A DNA stretch of 64,000 nucleotides from Endoryza sp044226045 (GCA_044226045.1 JBGAHR010000011.1:1-64000); one strand, 5' to 3'. Shown: positions 35,557 to 43,712, counted from the stretch's first letter. The notes: a model not told the origin generated them from the letters alone. Numbers and translations are program-made.

Positions 35557-36668
35557 TGGAAGAAATACAATTACTCGAAGCTGTGGAGCGATACATCCGG
35601 GGTGAAATGAACGCCGAGGAAAGGTCTTTTTTCGATAATCTTCGTAAAACAAACCCTGAGGTAGATCAACTGGTGGTTGAACAAACCATGTTCTTTAACC
35701 AACTGGGCAGTTTTGGTGATTGGAAGAACTATAAGTCGGTTCTGAATGAAGTACATAATCAGTTGATGGAATCCGGCGATATCAAGCAGGAGAAACCCAA
35801 AGCACTGGTGATTGAACTCTGGAAAAAATACAAGCGCGTGATGGCTGTGGCTGCTACCATTGCCGGTGTGACTACCTTCCTGATCGCGATCTCTGTTTCT
35901 TTATACACCCGCAAAACTACTTCTGATCAGATACAGGAGCTGCGTCGCGAATTTGGCAACGAGGTAAATAAAACAAAGGAAATAGCCAATAAAACACGCA
36001 AAGAAGTAGACGACATCAAGAACATCAGCAAAGGGCCCAAAAATATTCCGGTTAAATCCGGTGGAACCGGGTTCCTGATTGATGGAAAAGGTTACCTCGT
36101 TACAAACGCGCACGTCGTAAACAACGCCAATTCTGTTATTGTAGTTAATACAAAAGGGCAGGAATTCCGTACAGACATCATCAGAATAGATCATGAGACC
36201 GATCTTGCCATTCTCAAGATCCGCGACAATGACTTTAAAAGTATCGGACAACTCCCCTATGGCATCCGCAAAAGCGGCGCCGAATTAGGAGAACCTCTTT
36301 TCACCCTTGGATACCCCCGGAATGAAATCGTATACAACGAAGGATATATGAGCGCCAAAACCGGATACAAAGGTGATACGCTCACCTGCCAGATCGGAGT
36401 ATCCGCCAACCCCGGCAACTCCGGCGGACCCGTTTTCAACAAGCATGGAGAAGTGGTAGGCATCATCAACACCCGTCAGCTGGAAGCAGAAGGCGTTGTA
36501 TTCGCAGTAACGGCACGCAACCTTTTCCGCGTACTGGATGAAGTGAAGAAAGACGATACCGCTGCGCTCAATGTAAAACTGCCGGTTAACAGCGTAGTCA
36601 AAAACCTGGAACGCACCCAGCAAATCAAGAAGATTGAGGATTGTGTGTTTATGGTGAAAGTATATTGA
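35553..36668 (+). CDS. Membrane-anchored trypsin-like serine protease with anti-sigma-like N-terminus
   Basis: A 371-residue type II membrane protein. Residues 1-80 (ERYIRGEMNAEERSFFDNLR, NPEVDQLVVEQ) resemble the cytoplasmic heads of Bacteroidota FecR/RseA-like anti-sigma proteins. One membrane helix spans 96-118 (VMAVAATIAGVTTFLIAI), then a short coiled coil (about 125-155) leads into a periplasmic S1C/DegP-type catalytic domain: His187 (VTNAHVV), Asp217 (HETDLAILK) and Ser290 (NPGNSGGPVF). No PDZ domain follows. Overlap with the sigma factor gene points to paired regulation. The anti-sigma role is inferred from the head and gene order only. Confidence 0.85.
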   Translation: MMEEIQLLEAVERYIRGEMNAEERSFFDNLRKTNPEVDQLVVEQTMFFNQLGSFGDWKNYKSVLNEVHNQLMESGDIKQEKPKALVIELWKKYKRVMAVAATIAGVTTFLIAISVSLYTRKTTSDQIQELRREFGNEVNKTKEIANKTRKEVDDIKNISKGPKNIPVKSGGTGFLIDGKGYLVTNAHVVNNANSVIVVNTKGQEFRTDIIRIDHETDLAILKIRDNDFKSIGQLPYGIRKSGAELGEPLFTLGYPRNEIVYNEGYMSAKTGYKGDTLTCQIGVSANPGNSGGPVFNKHGEVVGIINTRQLEAEGVVFAVTARNLFRVLDEVKKDDTAALNVKLPVNSVVKNLERTQQIKKIEDCVFMVKVY

Positions 36669-36669
36669 G

Positions 36670-36786
36670 GTTTATCGTTTCACGTTTCACGTTGTCCTGT
36701 AATTTGTCTCGCAAAAAGACTGGTTATAGCCATTAGTGCTGGCATTAATTGAAAACCTGAAACGATAAACGTGAAACGCTAAACGT
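36670..36786. repeat. Inverted repeat of the GTGAAACG family
   Basis: GTTTATCGTTTC (36670-36681) and its exact reverse complement GAAACGATAAAC (36759-36770) enclose 77 bases, with further CGTTTCACG/CGTGAAACG copies beside the arms. The same repeat words recur at 39850-39890. It fills the whole gap between the protease and nucleotidyltransferase genes, which converge here. Confidence 0.7.
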
Positions 36787-36789
36787 CCT

Positions 36790-37686
36790 TCATTTCCAAA
36801 GACCTTCCGGATATTCCCCCTGTTTTACCAGTTTATCGAGGCTTTGTTTTACTTCCGGAGCATCTTCTTTATAGGTTACACCAAACCATTGTGCAGTAGT
36901 CGGAATGACCTTTATCACGCCACCGTCTTTGATGAATTGATCGGCTACGATCGGAATGAAAAACTCCGATTTGGGTTTAGCCACATTTTCGGACAGGAAC
37001 TCTTTGAACAGTTTCTCCGAGTAGGGGAAAATCGCAGGATCAAAACACCAGAAATTCATGGAAACAGAAGTATCCCGGGGAAGCACTTTGGGTTGCAAAC
37101 CATCCTCACATGTTACCTCGCCATTTTGAAAAGAAATATTTAGTCTTTCAGCAATGGAAGTAAGGTGTCCCTGCTCATCCACCTGACACACTCCCCTGTT
37201 TACGGTACCATTGTCAGATAAAGTCTTCATGAGGTTATAGCCAATGATAGAAAACTGTTTGTCATTGACCTGCCTGGTCAGGAACTCATAGGCTTTTACA
37301 AATGCATCTTTACCATAGAAATCATCCGCATTGATTACAGCAAATGGCTCCTTCACCTGGTCACGGGCACACAATACAGCATGTGCGGTACCCCATGGTT
37401 TGGTACGATCTGCAGGAACCTCGAAACCATCCGTAAAAGCCGTCAACTCCTGGTACACGTAGTCAATGGCAATTTTTCCTTTTAACCTTGGCTCAAATGC
37501 CTGTTTGAAATTGTCGGCAAAATCTTTTCGAATAATAAATACCACTTTACCAAATCCTGCCCGAATGGCGTCGTAAATGGAATAATCCATGATCGTTTCA
37601 CCGCCCGGTCCAAAACTTTCCATTTGTTTCATACTTCCATACCGAGATGCCATTCCAGCCGCAAGGATCAATAATGTTGGTTGCAT
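36790..37686 (-). CDS. Nucleotidyltransferase (sugar-1-phosphate type)
   Basis: A 298-residue NTP_transferase-family enzyme that would join a nucleotide to a phosphorylated sugar. The start MQPTLLILAAGMASRYGSMK at 37686 begins directly with the nucleotide-binding GXXSRYG signature; the longer start at 37713 is less likely. Other family segments are ESFGPGGETIMDYSIYDAI, WGTAHAVLCARD and VINADDFYGKDAF (metal Asp). Sugar specificity is not clear. It is divergent from the PLP enzyme, 46 bases apart, sharing a compact promoter region. Confidence 0.88.
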   Translation of the reverse strand: MQPTLLILAAGMASRYGSMKQMESFGPGGETIMDYSIYDAIRAGFGKVVFIIRKDFADNFKQAFEPRLKGKIAIDYVYQELTAFTDGFEVPADRTKPWGTAHAVLCARDQVKEPFAVINADDFYGKDAFVKAYEFLTRQVNDKQFSIIGYNLMKTLSDNGTVNRGVCQVDEQGHLTSIAERLNISFQNGEVTCEDGLQPKVLPRDTSVSMNFWCFDPAIFPYSEKLFKEFLSENVAKPKSEFFIPIVADQFIKDGGVIKVIPTTAQWFGVTYKEDAPEVKQSLDKLVKQGEYPEGLWK

Positions 37687-37732
37687 TAAATTTGTTTTTG
37701 ATAAAAGTGTCACGAAATTAACAAATTAAGTA

Positions 37733-38653
37733 TTGAATTCACAGTCATCGGATAGCAAACTGACGCCAGTCGACCTGGGCCAGGCCATCATTCAACCGGT
37801 CTGGCACAAGGAACCCGTTTTGCTGGATATCCTCCGGCTGGACAGAATTCACCCTGTCATATCGGGCAATAAATGGTTCAAATTGCACAAATACCTCGAT
37901 GAGGTCAATCAAAGGCGGCTCCGAGGAGTCATTACGGCTGGTGGCGCTTACTCAAACCATATCGTAGCCACCGCAGCTGCCTGCCGATGGAAAGGACTGC
38001 AGGCAGTCGGAATAATTCGAGGAGAAGAACCGGTGCTGTGGTCCCCGACATTACTGGCCGCAAAAGAACTGGGTATGATATTGCACTTTGCGCCGCGCCA
38101 GGATTTTCATGATAAAGACCGGATGCGTTCAGTTTTTGAGGCGAGCTATCCCGATTTGTTGTGGATAGATGAGGGTGGTCAGGGAGAGATGGGTGTTCAG
38201 GGCGCAGCCGCGATTGGTCAGGTCTACGATCTTCAACCTTACCAGTATATCTTTTGTGCCGTTGGCACCGGCACCATGATGGCCGGACTGGCCAGATCCG
38301 CGAATCCGGGTCAGTTGATCTGCGGAATTCCGGTATTGAAGATCGCTGATCTAATGTCCTCGGATCTGGTAAAATACATTCAGCGTTTCTCAGGGGATGG
38401 AGCGCTTCATTTTTTTGACGGATTTCATGAAGGAGGCTATGCCAGGAAGAACGATAATCTGATTGCATTCATGAACAGATGGTATGATGAATATGGGGTT
38501 GAATCAGATTTCGTGTATACGGCAAAGCTATTCCGGGCCATCGAAACACTGGCGGCGAATGGATATTTTCCCCGTGGCGCCCGGGTACTCGCCATTCACA
38601 GCGGCGGTCTTCAGGGGAACCGATCCCTCCCTCCGGGCAGGCTGCATTTCTAA
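37733..38653 (+). CDS. PLP-dependent ACC deaminase/D-cysteine desulfhydrase family enzyme
   Basis: A 306-residue tryptophan-synthase-beta-fold enzyme. No ATG is suitably placed, so translation starts at TTG 37733. The PLP lysine is in VISGNKWFKLHKYL. Substrate/PLP motifs are ITAGGAYSNHIVATAAACRWKG, IIRGEEP and the glycine loop FCAVGTGTMMAGL. The C-terminal AIHSGGLQGNRSLPP is typical. The family contains 1-aminocyclopropane-1-carboxylate deaminases and D-cysteine desulfhydrases; in non-plant-associated Bacteroidota the latter is more usual. No pathway partners lie nearby. Confidence 0.9.
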   Translation: MNSQSSDSKLTPVDLGQAIIQPVWHKEPVLLDILRLDRIHPVISGNKWFKLHKYLDEVNQRRLRGVITAGGAYSNHIVATAAACRWKGLQAVGIIRGEEPVLWSPTLLAAKELGMILHFAPRQDFHDKDRMRSVFEASYPDLLWIDEGGQGEMGVQGAAAIGQVYDLQPYQYIFCAVGTGTMMAGLARSANPGQLICGIPVLKIADLMSSDLVKYIQRFSGDGALHFFDGFHEGGYARKNDNLIAFMNRWYDEYGVESDFVYTAKLFRAIETLAANGYFPRGARVLAIHSGGLQGNRSLPPGRLHF

Positions 38654-38716
38654 GCAATCGTTTGCCCGTCAGCTATTTCCCCGGAATTTTCACTTTTTAA
38701 CTAAATGCCGCTGCGC

Positions 38717-38724
38717 TATCTTTG
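38717..38724 (+). promoter_or_regulatory. -7 promoter element for the secreted protein gene
   Basis: TATCTTTG, a full match to TAnnTTTG, lies 43 bases before the ATG at 38768. The -33 region is T-rich, without a clear TTG. Confidence 0.55.
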
Positions 38725-38767
38725 TTCACTACCATAATACTTACAGACCCAAAGCGTTATCCACTGC

Positions 38768-39691
38768 ATGATCAGGATTGCCAGCTTAGTTTTAATCATC
38801 TTTTGCCTTATCGGCCGGCTGGCTGCGCAGGATACATTACCAAAATTCACCGCAACCACCCGCGACGGAAAGAAAATACTGATCAGCTGGACGAACAACT
38901 ACAAGGTCGTAACACAAATCAGTATTCAACGCTCCCTGGACAGTCTTAAGAATTTCAAGACCATTTTAACTGTTCCCGACCCTACGGCCATTCAGAATGG
39001 ATTTGTAGATACCAAAGCTCCGAACGGTACCCAATTCTACCGACTCTTCGTTGTGCTCGATAGCGGTAAATATGAATTTTCCCCCAGTAAAAGACCGCGA
39101 TGGGACACTTCGCGCATTGCCAGTACCCCTGATAAAGGTAATTTACCCAATAACAAACGGGTCATCATCTCCGATACCATGAATGTGAAGGAGGCGGAAT
39201 CACTTCGAAACAAACTGAATCACATTCCATCAGACAGTGCTGCGGCTCCTGCAGTGGTTAAGCCTGTTCCCGAAAAATTTTTTATTGTGAAGAGGAAGGA
39301 TTCGATCGTGATGGAACTTTCAGAAAAAAGGTTTAAGACATTCCGGGATTCACTGGTTACCAAAACAAAAGACACCATGGTGTTCAAGAGTTCGGACACC
39401 ATTCTTATAAAGCCATTCGTTCCCAAAGAAGTATTCAAGCCATCGATCTATATATTCACAGAGAAAGATGGGAATGTCACGCTGTCGTTACCTGATGCGA
39501 ACAATAAGCATTATTCCGTAAAATTCTTCGACGACAAACTCAACCCCCTGTTTGAAATCACCCGCGTGAAAGAAAGCCCGCTGACACTCGACAAAGTAAA
39601 CTTTCTGAGATCGGGCTGGTACCGTTTTGAATTGTATGAAGACGGCAAACTAAAAGAGAAGAACAAGTTTTTTATTCCGAAAGAATTCTGA
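38768..39691 (+). CDS. Secreted protein of unknown function with fibronectin-like start
   Basis: A 307-residue exported protein: signal MIRIASLVLIIFCLIGRLAAQ. Residues about 25-95 (FTATTRDGKKILISWTN, QISIQRSLDSLKNFKTILTV, QFYRLFVVLD) resemble a fibronectin type III-like unit seen in Bacteroidota surface proteins. A charged linker follows, with a long helix-prone segment (150-215), and then a beta-rich C-terminal domain (IYIFTEKDGNVTLSLPD, KHYSVKFFDDKLNPLFEITRVK, WYRFELYEDGKLKEKNKFFI). I do not recognise a family for the second half. No T9SS sorting domain is visible, so periplasmic or outer-membrane location is likely. Confidence 0.75.
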   Translation: MIRIASLVLIIFCLIGRLAAQDTLPKFTATTRDGKKILISWTNNYKVVTQISIQRSLDSLKNFKTILTVPDPTAIQNGFVDTKAPNGTQFYRLFVVLDSGKYEFSPSKRPRWDTSRIASTPDKGNLPNNKRVIISDTMNVKEAESLRNKLNHIPSDSAAAPAVVKPVPEKFFIVKRKDSIVMELSEKRFKTFRDSLVTKTKDTMVFKSSDTILIKPFVPKEVFKPSIYIFTEKDGNVTLSLPDANNKHYSVKFFDDKLNPLFEITRVKESPLTLDKVNFLRSGWYRFELYEDGKLKEKNKFFIPKEF

Positions 39692-39699
39692 AATAATTT

Positions 39700-39890
39700 G
39701 TCAATTGGTCAATTAGTCAATGAGCCAATGCGATGACGGATGGCGAATTCAAAAGTCAAAAATCAAAAGTCAAAACTACCATACAAAGAAGTCAACACCC
39801 GCCAAACCGCAAACCGCAAACCGCAAACTGCCAACCGCAAACCGCCAACCAACGTGAAACGTGAAACGAGAAACGATAAACCATAAACGC
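39700..39890. repeat. Cluster of three degenerate mini-tandem repeats
   Basis: Three repeat types are packed in the gap before lipB: GTCAATTG-like octamers (39700-39728), AAAAGTCAAAA-like units (39751-39776), and CCGCAAA-like heptamers (39801-39850). The cluster ends in GTGAAACG-type units (39851-39890), which match, inverted, the arms at 36670-36694. No hairpin or coding potential explains it. Confidence 0.75.
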
Positions 39891-39892
39891 TC

Positions 39893-40627
39893 TCAATCCA
39901 TTTTTGCCAGTTCGCAATTAAATATCCTTTCAAAATTTCGTTTTACTTTCTCTTTCACCTCTTCGAAATCCACCGGGCTCCCCATTTCTTTTTGAAGGGA
40001 GGTTACTGCTTTACCCTGGATACCACAGGGAATAATATAATTGAAATAATCAAGATCTGTGTTCACGTTCAGAGCGAAGCCATGCATGGAAATCCAGCGA
40101 CTGCAACGAACGCCGATGGCACATATTTTTCTTTCCTGACCCTTTAGCTGTGGATCCAGCCAAACACCTGTTTCGCCGGGAGATCTGTCTCCCTTTAATC
40201 CGTATTCAGCCAGCGTGAGAATAATCACTTCCTCGATATTGCGCAGGTAGCGACCAATGTCTGTGTAGTATTTTTCCAAATCCAGTATCGGGTAGCCAAC
40301 CAGTTGCTGCGGCCCATGAAAAGTAATGTCTCCTCCTCTGTTGGTTTTGATATACTGGATGCCTTTTGCTTCCAGTTGCTGCTGGTTTAACAACAGATTT
40401 TCTTCATGACCACTTTTTCCAAGCGTCAACACAGGAGGATGTTCTACGAACAGGAGGTGATGAACGGTGTCTTCGGTTTGTACGAGCGTATCGGCGTTCT
40501 GCTGCATTTTCACCCGATGTTGTTTGCGGTTTACATTCTCCTGCAGAAGTCTTTCCTGAAAATCCCAGGCCGCCTGGTATTCCATATTACCCAAATCCCT
40601 GAAGAAAACCTTTTGAACGCTGCTCAT
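39893..40627 (-). CDS. lipB: Octanoyltransferase LipB
   Basis: Moves octanoyl from acyl carrier protein to lipoyl domains, the first step of lipoate synthesis. A 244-residue protein with the family's acyl-binding RGGDITFHGPQQLVGYPI, Lys167 and CAIGVRCSRWISMHGFALNV, and the catalytic cysteine Cys201 in IIPCGIQGKAVTS. It is divergent from rluD across a 104-bp region. Its 3' end abuts the mini-repeat cluster. Confidence 0.95.
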   Translation of the reverse strand: MSSVQKVFFRDLGNMEYQAAWDFQERLLQENVNRKQHRVKMQQNADTLVQTEDTVHHLLFVEHPPVLTLGKSGHEENLLLNQQQLEAKGIQYIKTNRGGDITFHGPQQLVGYPILDLEKYYTDIGRYLRNIEEVIILTLAEYGLKGDRSPGETGVWLDPQLKGQERKICAIGVRCSRWISMHGFALNVNTDLDYFNYIIPCGIQGKAVTSLQKEMGSPVDFEEVKEKVKRNFERIFNCELAKMD

Positions 40628-40709
40628 CCTGCAAAAATACGCAAGCCCCTGCTTATTTGGAAGCTGGTGGATTTATAGAGTTATCCCCCTAAAAACCATT
40701 CACATCACG

Positions 40710-40717
40710 TAATTTTG
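40710..40717 (+). promoter_or_regulatory. -7 promoter element for rluD
   Basis: TAATTTTG, a full match to TAnnTTTG, ends 14 bases before the rluD ATG, giving a very short leader. No good -33 TTG is visible. Confidence 0.5.
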
Positions 40718-40731
40718 CCAAAATTTTTTTC

Positions 40732-41775
40732 ATGGCTGCAGATCCTGAAATGGAAGAAAGCTCGGAAGAGCTATATGAACGAATGAACCTGGTGATAGAC
40801 CGGGGTCAGGAGCCGATGCGTCTGGATAAATTCCTGGTGCAAAGAATTGAAGGCGCTTCCCGTAACAAGATTCAGCAGGCTATTGAAGCCGGCAGGGTGT
40901 TGATAAATGGCAAACAGGTACAGGCCAATCATAAAATCAAGCCCGGAGAGGAACTGGTGGTTTATTCCGACAAAGAGGTACAGGGTGAAGAAATCGTGCC
41001 TCAGCCTATACCGTTGAATATTGTTTTCGAAGATGACGATATCCTGATCATCAATAAACCCGTCGGACTGGTGGTACACCCGGCCAGTGGAAACCCCGAC
41101 GGCACCCTGATCAATGGCGTCGCCTATTATCTGCAAAAACAAAATGCACATATCAATGCGGAGAACCTGCCTCGATTTGGATTGGTTCACCGCATAGATA
41201 AAAACACCAGCGGATTAATGGTGCTTGCCAAAACAGAAAAAGCGGTCAGCTCGCTGGCCAAGCAGTTCTTTGACCACAGCATTCAGAGAACCTATGTAGC
41301 CCTGGTATGGGGAGATGTGGCAGAAGACTCGGGAACCGTGGTTGCTCATATCGGCAGACATCAGCGATTTCGTAAAATATTCGACGCTTACCCCGATGGC
41401 GAACACGGTAAGGACGCGATCACCCACTATAAGGTACTCGAAAGATTCGGTTATGTAACACTGGTACAGTGCAACCTAGAAACCGGAAGAACACACCAGA
41501 TCAGGGTGCACATGAAACATATTGGTCACCCGCTCTTCAATGATGAATTATATGGCGGAGACCGAATCGTAAAAGGAACGGTGTTCAGCAAATACAAGCA
41601 ATTTGTTGACAACTGCTTTGAAATCTGCCCACGTCATGCCCTTCATGCCAAAACAATCGGCTTCATCCATCCCCGTTCCCGTAAACCGGTGCTTTTTGAA
41701 AGCGAGATCCCGAGCGATATGTTACAGGTAATTGAAAAATGGAGAAATTACGTAAGGCCTAAAAACATGTCTTAA
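40732..41775 (+). CDS. rluD: RluA/RluD family pseudouridine synthase
   Basis: Isomerises uridines in helix 69 or other parts of 23S rRNA. A 347-residue protein: an S4 RNA-binding domain (28-80, LDKFLVQRIEGASRNKIQQAI), then the RluA-type catalytic domain with Asp156 in LVHRIDKNTSGLMVLAKT, HPLFNDELYGGD and the C-terminal RHALHAKTIGFIHP. The S4 domain favours RluD over RluA or RluC, but specificity is assigned by similarity only. It is followed by a strong terminator shared with the convergent SRPBCC gene. Confidence 0.9.
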   Translation: MAADPEMEESSEELYERMNLVIDRGQEPMRLDKFLVQRIEGASRNKIQQAIEAGRVLINGKQVQANHKIKPGEELVVYSDKEVQGEEIVPQPIPLNIVFEDDDILIINKPVGLVVHPASGNPDGTLINGVAYYLQKQNAHINAENLPRFGLVHRIDKNTSGLMVLAKTEKAVSSLAKQFFDHSIQRTYVALVWGDVAEDSGTVVAHIGRHQRFRKIFDAYPDGEHGKDAITHYKVLERFGYVTLVQCNLETGRTHQIRVHMKHIGHPLFNDELYGGDRIVKGTVFSKYKQFVDNCFEICPRHALHAKTIGFIHPRSRKPVLFESEIPSDMLQVIEKWRNYVRPKNMS

Positions 41776-41789
41776 CCACATAAAAATAA

Positions 41790-41826
41790 AACCAGCCCCG
41801 TTTTAAAGCGGGGCTGGTTGGTTTTA
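41790..41826. terminator. Bidirectional terminator between rluD and the SRPBCC gene
   Basis: Perfect arms AACCAGCCCCG (41790-41800) and CGGGGCTGGTT (41809-41819) flank an eight-base loop. A GGTTTT tail follows on the plus strand and a TTTTATTTTT tail on the minus strand. Confidence 0.92.
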
Positions 41827-41844
41827 TGCTGATAACTGCGATAC

Positions 41845-42345
41845 TTACTGCAAAGAAGCCAACAATTCGTCGAGGTTTCCGTGTGCCATGGCAAATCCTT
41901 CCTTGAATCCCATTTCCACTATTCTCTCCAAATCTTCCACGCTGTCAAACTTCACGTCAACCTGTACGGAAGTAGCCTGACCCTGGGGTGTAAACGTGCA
42001 CTCCCAAAACATGCTCGGCATCTCTTTGATCAATGTTCCCTGTTCATCACAGAATCCATCGATACCGGAAAAGAATTTACCCGGTATAATTTTGTCATAT
42101 CCAACCAGGCAATAATGCCTGGTACCATCCGGACCTTCCATGTAATAACGCCATTTCCCTCCGCTGGAGAATTGCATCGACTGAGTAACTGCTTTAAACG
42201 GCTTTGGCGCCCACCATTTCTCCAACAGTTCACTTTCCGTCCATGCCCGCCAAACCAGGTCTACCGGCGCCTCGAACTGCCGAAGGACAACGATCTTTTT
42301 GTTTTCAAGATCCTTGGTGTAAATCGTTTCTTTCTGAATGGTCAT
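41845..42345 (-). CDS. SRPBCC/AHSA1-like protein
   Basis: A 166-residue START-like fold protein of the AHSA1 family: VVLRQFEAPVDLVWRAWTE, LEKWWAPKPFKAV, GKWRYYMEGPDGTRHYCLVGYDKI, and the C-terminal helix EDLERIVEMGFKEGFAMAHGNLDELLASL. The hydrophobic cavity probably binds a small lipophilic ligand. It is translationally coupled to the ArsR repressor gene upstream (four-base overlap). ArsR-SRPBCC pairs are very common in soil bacteria and usually form autoregulated units. Confidence 0.92.
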   Translation of the reverse strand: MTIQKETIYTKDLENKKIVVLRQFEAPVDLVWRAWTESELLEKWWAPKPFKAVTQSMQFSSGGKWRYYMEGPDGTRHYCLVGYDKIIPGKFFSGIDGFCDEQGTLIKEMPSMFWECTFTPQGQATSVQVDVKFDSVEDLERIVEMGFKEGFAMAHGNLDELLASLQ

Positions 42346-42662
42346 GATTGTTTGTTTTTAAGGTCTTTTAATAATTGATCCAGTTGAGAGAACCGGCTGT
42401 CCCAAAGTTGCCGGAACGGTTGCAGCCATTTATCCACTTCCTTCAATTTTTTTGAATCGATATAATAGTGCAACTCCCTCCCCGATTGCTCATATTTTAC
42501 CAACTGGCATTCGTATAAAATCTTTACATGTTTTGAAATCGCCTGTCGGCTGCTGTCGAAATGCTCCGCCAGCGCGTTGGGTGTCATCGCCTGAAGGGCC
42601 AGCAAACTTAAAATCGCCCTGCGGGTGGGGTCGGCTATTGCCTGGAATACGTCTCTTCTCAT
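42342..42662 (-). CDS. ArsR-family winged-helix repressor
   Basis: A 106-residue dimeric DNA-binding protein: FQAIADPTRRAILSLLA, then the recognition helix region SSRQAISKHVKILYECQLV and the wing YEQSGRELHYYID. No cysteine pair of the metal-sensing type is present, so the signal is probably organic rather than arsenic-like. The operator is visible just upstream: two copies of GCAAC-N6-GTTGC spanning a consensus promoter, which points to negative autoregulation of itself and the SRPBCC gene. Confidence 0.93.
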   Translation of the reverse strand: MRRDVFQAIADPTRRAILSLLALQAMTPNALAEHFDSSRQAISKHVKILYECQLVKYEQSGRELHYYIDSKKLKEVDKWLQPFRQLWDSRFSQLDQLLKDLKNKQS

Positions 42663-42670
42663 ATAATTAT

Positions 42671-42718
42671 TTGCAACCTTTCAGTTGCAAATATAACAGC
42701 AACCGATCAGTTGCGCAA
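42671..42718 (-). promoter_or_regulatory. Promoter and double operator of the ArsR-SRPBCC operon
   Basis: On the minus strand, TTG (plus 42716-42718) is separated by 20 bases from TATATTTG (plus 42688-42695), a full Bacteroidota promoter. Two dyads overlap it: TTGCAAC-N6-GTTGCAA (42671-42690) and GCAAC-N6-GTTGC (42699-42714), with centres 26 bases apart. One covers the start-site side and the other the spacer, a typical arrangement for repression. Confidence 0.8.
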
Positions 42719-42819
42719 ATAATTTTTACACATTCAGTTGTTGGAGGTTTTTTGCCGGTAATAAAGAGTTGGTGAAATGCTGGTTGCGGTAGAACTTGTA
42801 TAAACTAACAGCAGCTCGT

Positions 42820-43389
42820 TTACCGGTCTGATTCATCTTCGGGATTACCGAGGTGATAGGCTTTTGAGATGAGTTCCGCCGTATTCTTGGCTTTGAATTT
42901 TTCCTTTAGATTTTTCTTATGTGTAATAACAGTAGATTCACTGATGTATAACCTTGAAGCAATTTCCTTGGCTCGCAATCCGCGGGAAACCAATTGAAGG
43001 ATCTCCCCTTCACGCGGTGTTAAACAGGGTTGGTCGCTGTTGCAACAAAATGATTCGCCGGCAGGATGTTGATGATTCTCCTTCCCGTAATCCGGGCAGG
43101 TTGAAAGAATATCCTTCACCAGCTCGGGGAAATTCTTATATAAAAAATGAATGAAATAAAGCAGGCGGTCATTCTGGCTTTCGAGAATCTGAAGGCGCTG
43201 TTCCAGTTTATTCATTGATCCGACCCGATCATGAATGGAAATGACTTTGTTTTCCAACGATGATTCCGGCAAAGGCCTGGAACCAGGCAAATTATTATGC
43301 TCTTCCAATTGCGGCTCTTCCCCTCTGCAGGAGTTCTTGAGTATAGCCGTGTTTATTTGTTCCAAGAGTGTAAGCTTATCCGCAAACAT
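42820..43389 (-). CDS. LuxR-type HTH transcriptional regulator
   Basis: A 189-residue protein. The C-terminal GerE/LuxR DNA-binding domain is clear at about 120-180: LTPREGEILQLVSRGLRAKEIA, SRLYISESTVITHKKNLKEKF and KNTAELISKAY. The N-terminal 115 residues have a coiled-coil-like segment (NKLEQRLQILESQNDRLLYFI) and a short Cys/His patch (HQHPAGESFCCNSDQPC), but no receiver domain. It lies divergently upstream of the contractile injection operon, with a 323-bp shared region containing dyads. It is therefore a good candidate regulator of the system; this is inferred from position. Confidence 0.88.
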   Translation of the reverse strand: MFADKLTLLEQINTAILKNSCRGEEPQLEEHNNLPGSRPLPESSLENKVISIHDRVGSMNKLEQRLQILESQNDRLLYFIHFLYKNFPELVKDILSTCPDYGKENHQHPAGESFCCNSDQPCLTPREGEILQLVSRGLRAKEIASRLYISESTVITHKKNLKEKFKAKNTAELISKAYHLGNPEDESDR

Positions 43390-43712
43390 AACATAGGAAT
43401 TACAGGTTTGGTGATTCCATTTCTACCTATAGACTTAAGGGATTGTTTTCGATGTGGTCGGGGAGTGTTTTACCATCGCAGCCGTGAATTTCTAAATTAG
43501 TGAAATTGCCAGCACCCGCAATCGTATTTTAGAAAAATACCACAAAATGGGGATATCCCTCCCATGTTTTAAGGAGGCCGCAAATTTCCTCCTGACGGAA
43601 AAACCCCAATAAATGCGGATTGTCTTGCCTTCTATTCGACTCTACATTTGTTACATAGCCATCACACAATCAATACTTCACTAAGACTCTGGAATAGCAA
43701 AGACATTTTTTC
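43390..43712. other. 323-bp regulatory region upstream of the contractile injection operon
   Basis: No reading frame of note. Three dyads lie within 70 bases: GTATTTT-AGA-AAAATAC (43524-43540), GGGATATCCC (43550-43559) and AGGAGG-N10-CCTCCT (43572-43593). A near-consensus promoter for the operon follows them. Confidence 0.65.
43620..43650 (+). promoter_or_regulatory. Promoter of the contractile injection operon
   Basis: TTG (43620-43622) is separated by 20 bases from TACATTTG (43643-43650), a full match to the Bacteroidota TTG-N17-23-TAnnTTTG pattern. The start site would be about 43655, leaving a 55-60 base leader to the first gene. Confidence 0.75.

Noticed and set aside
39801..39850. Possible CRISPR-like array of CCGCAAA units
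   Set aside because: Units are seven bases with no spacers; this is a degenerate tandem repeat.
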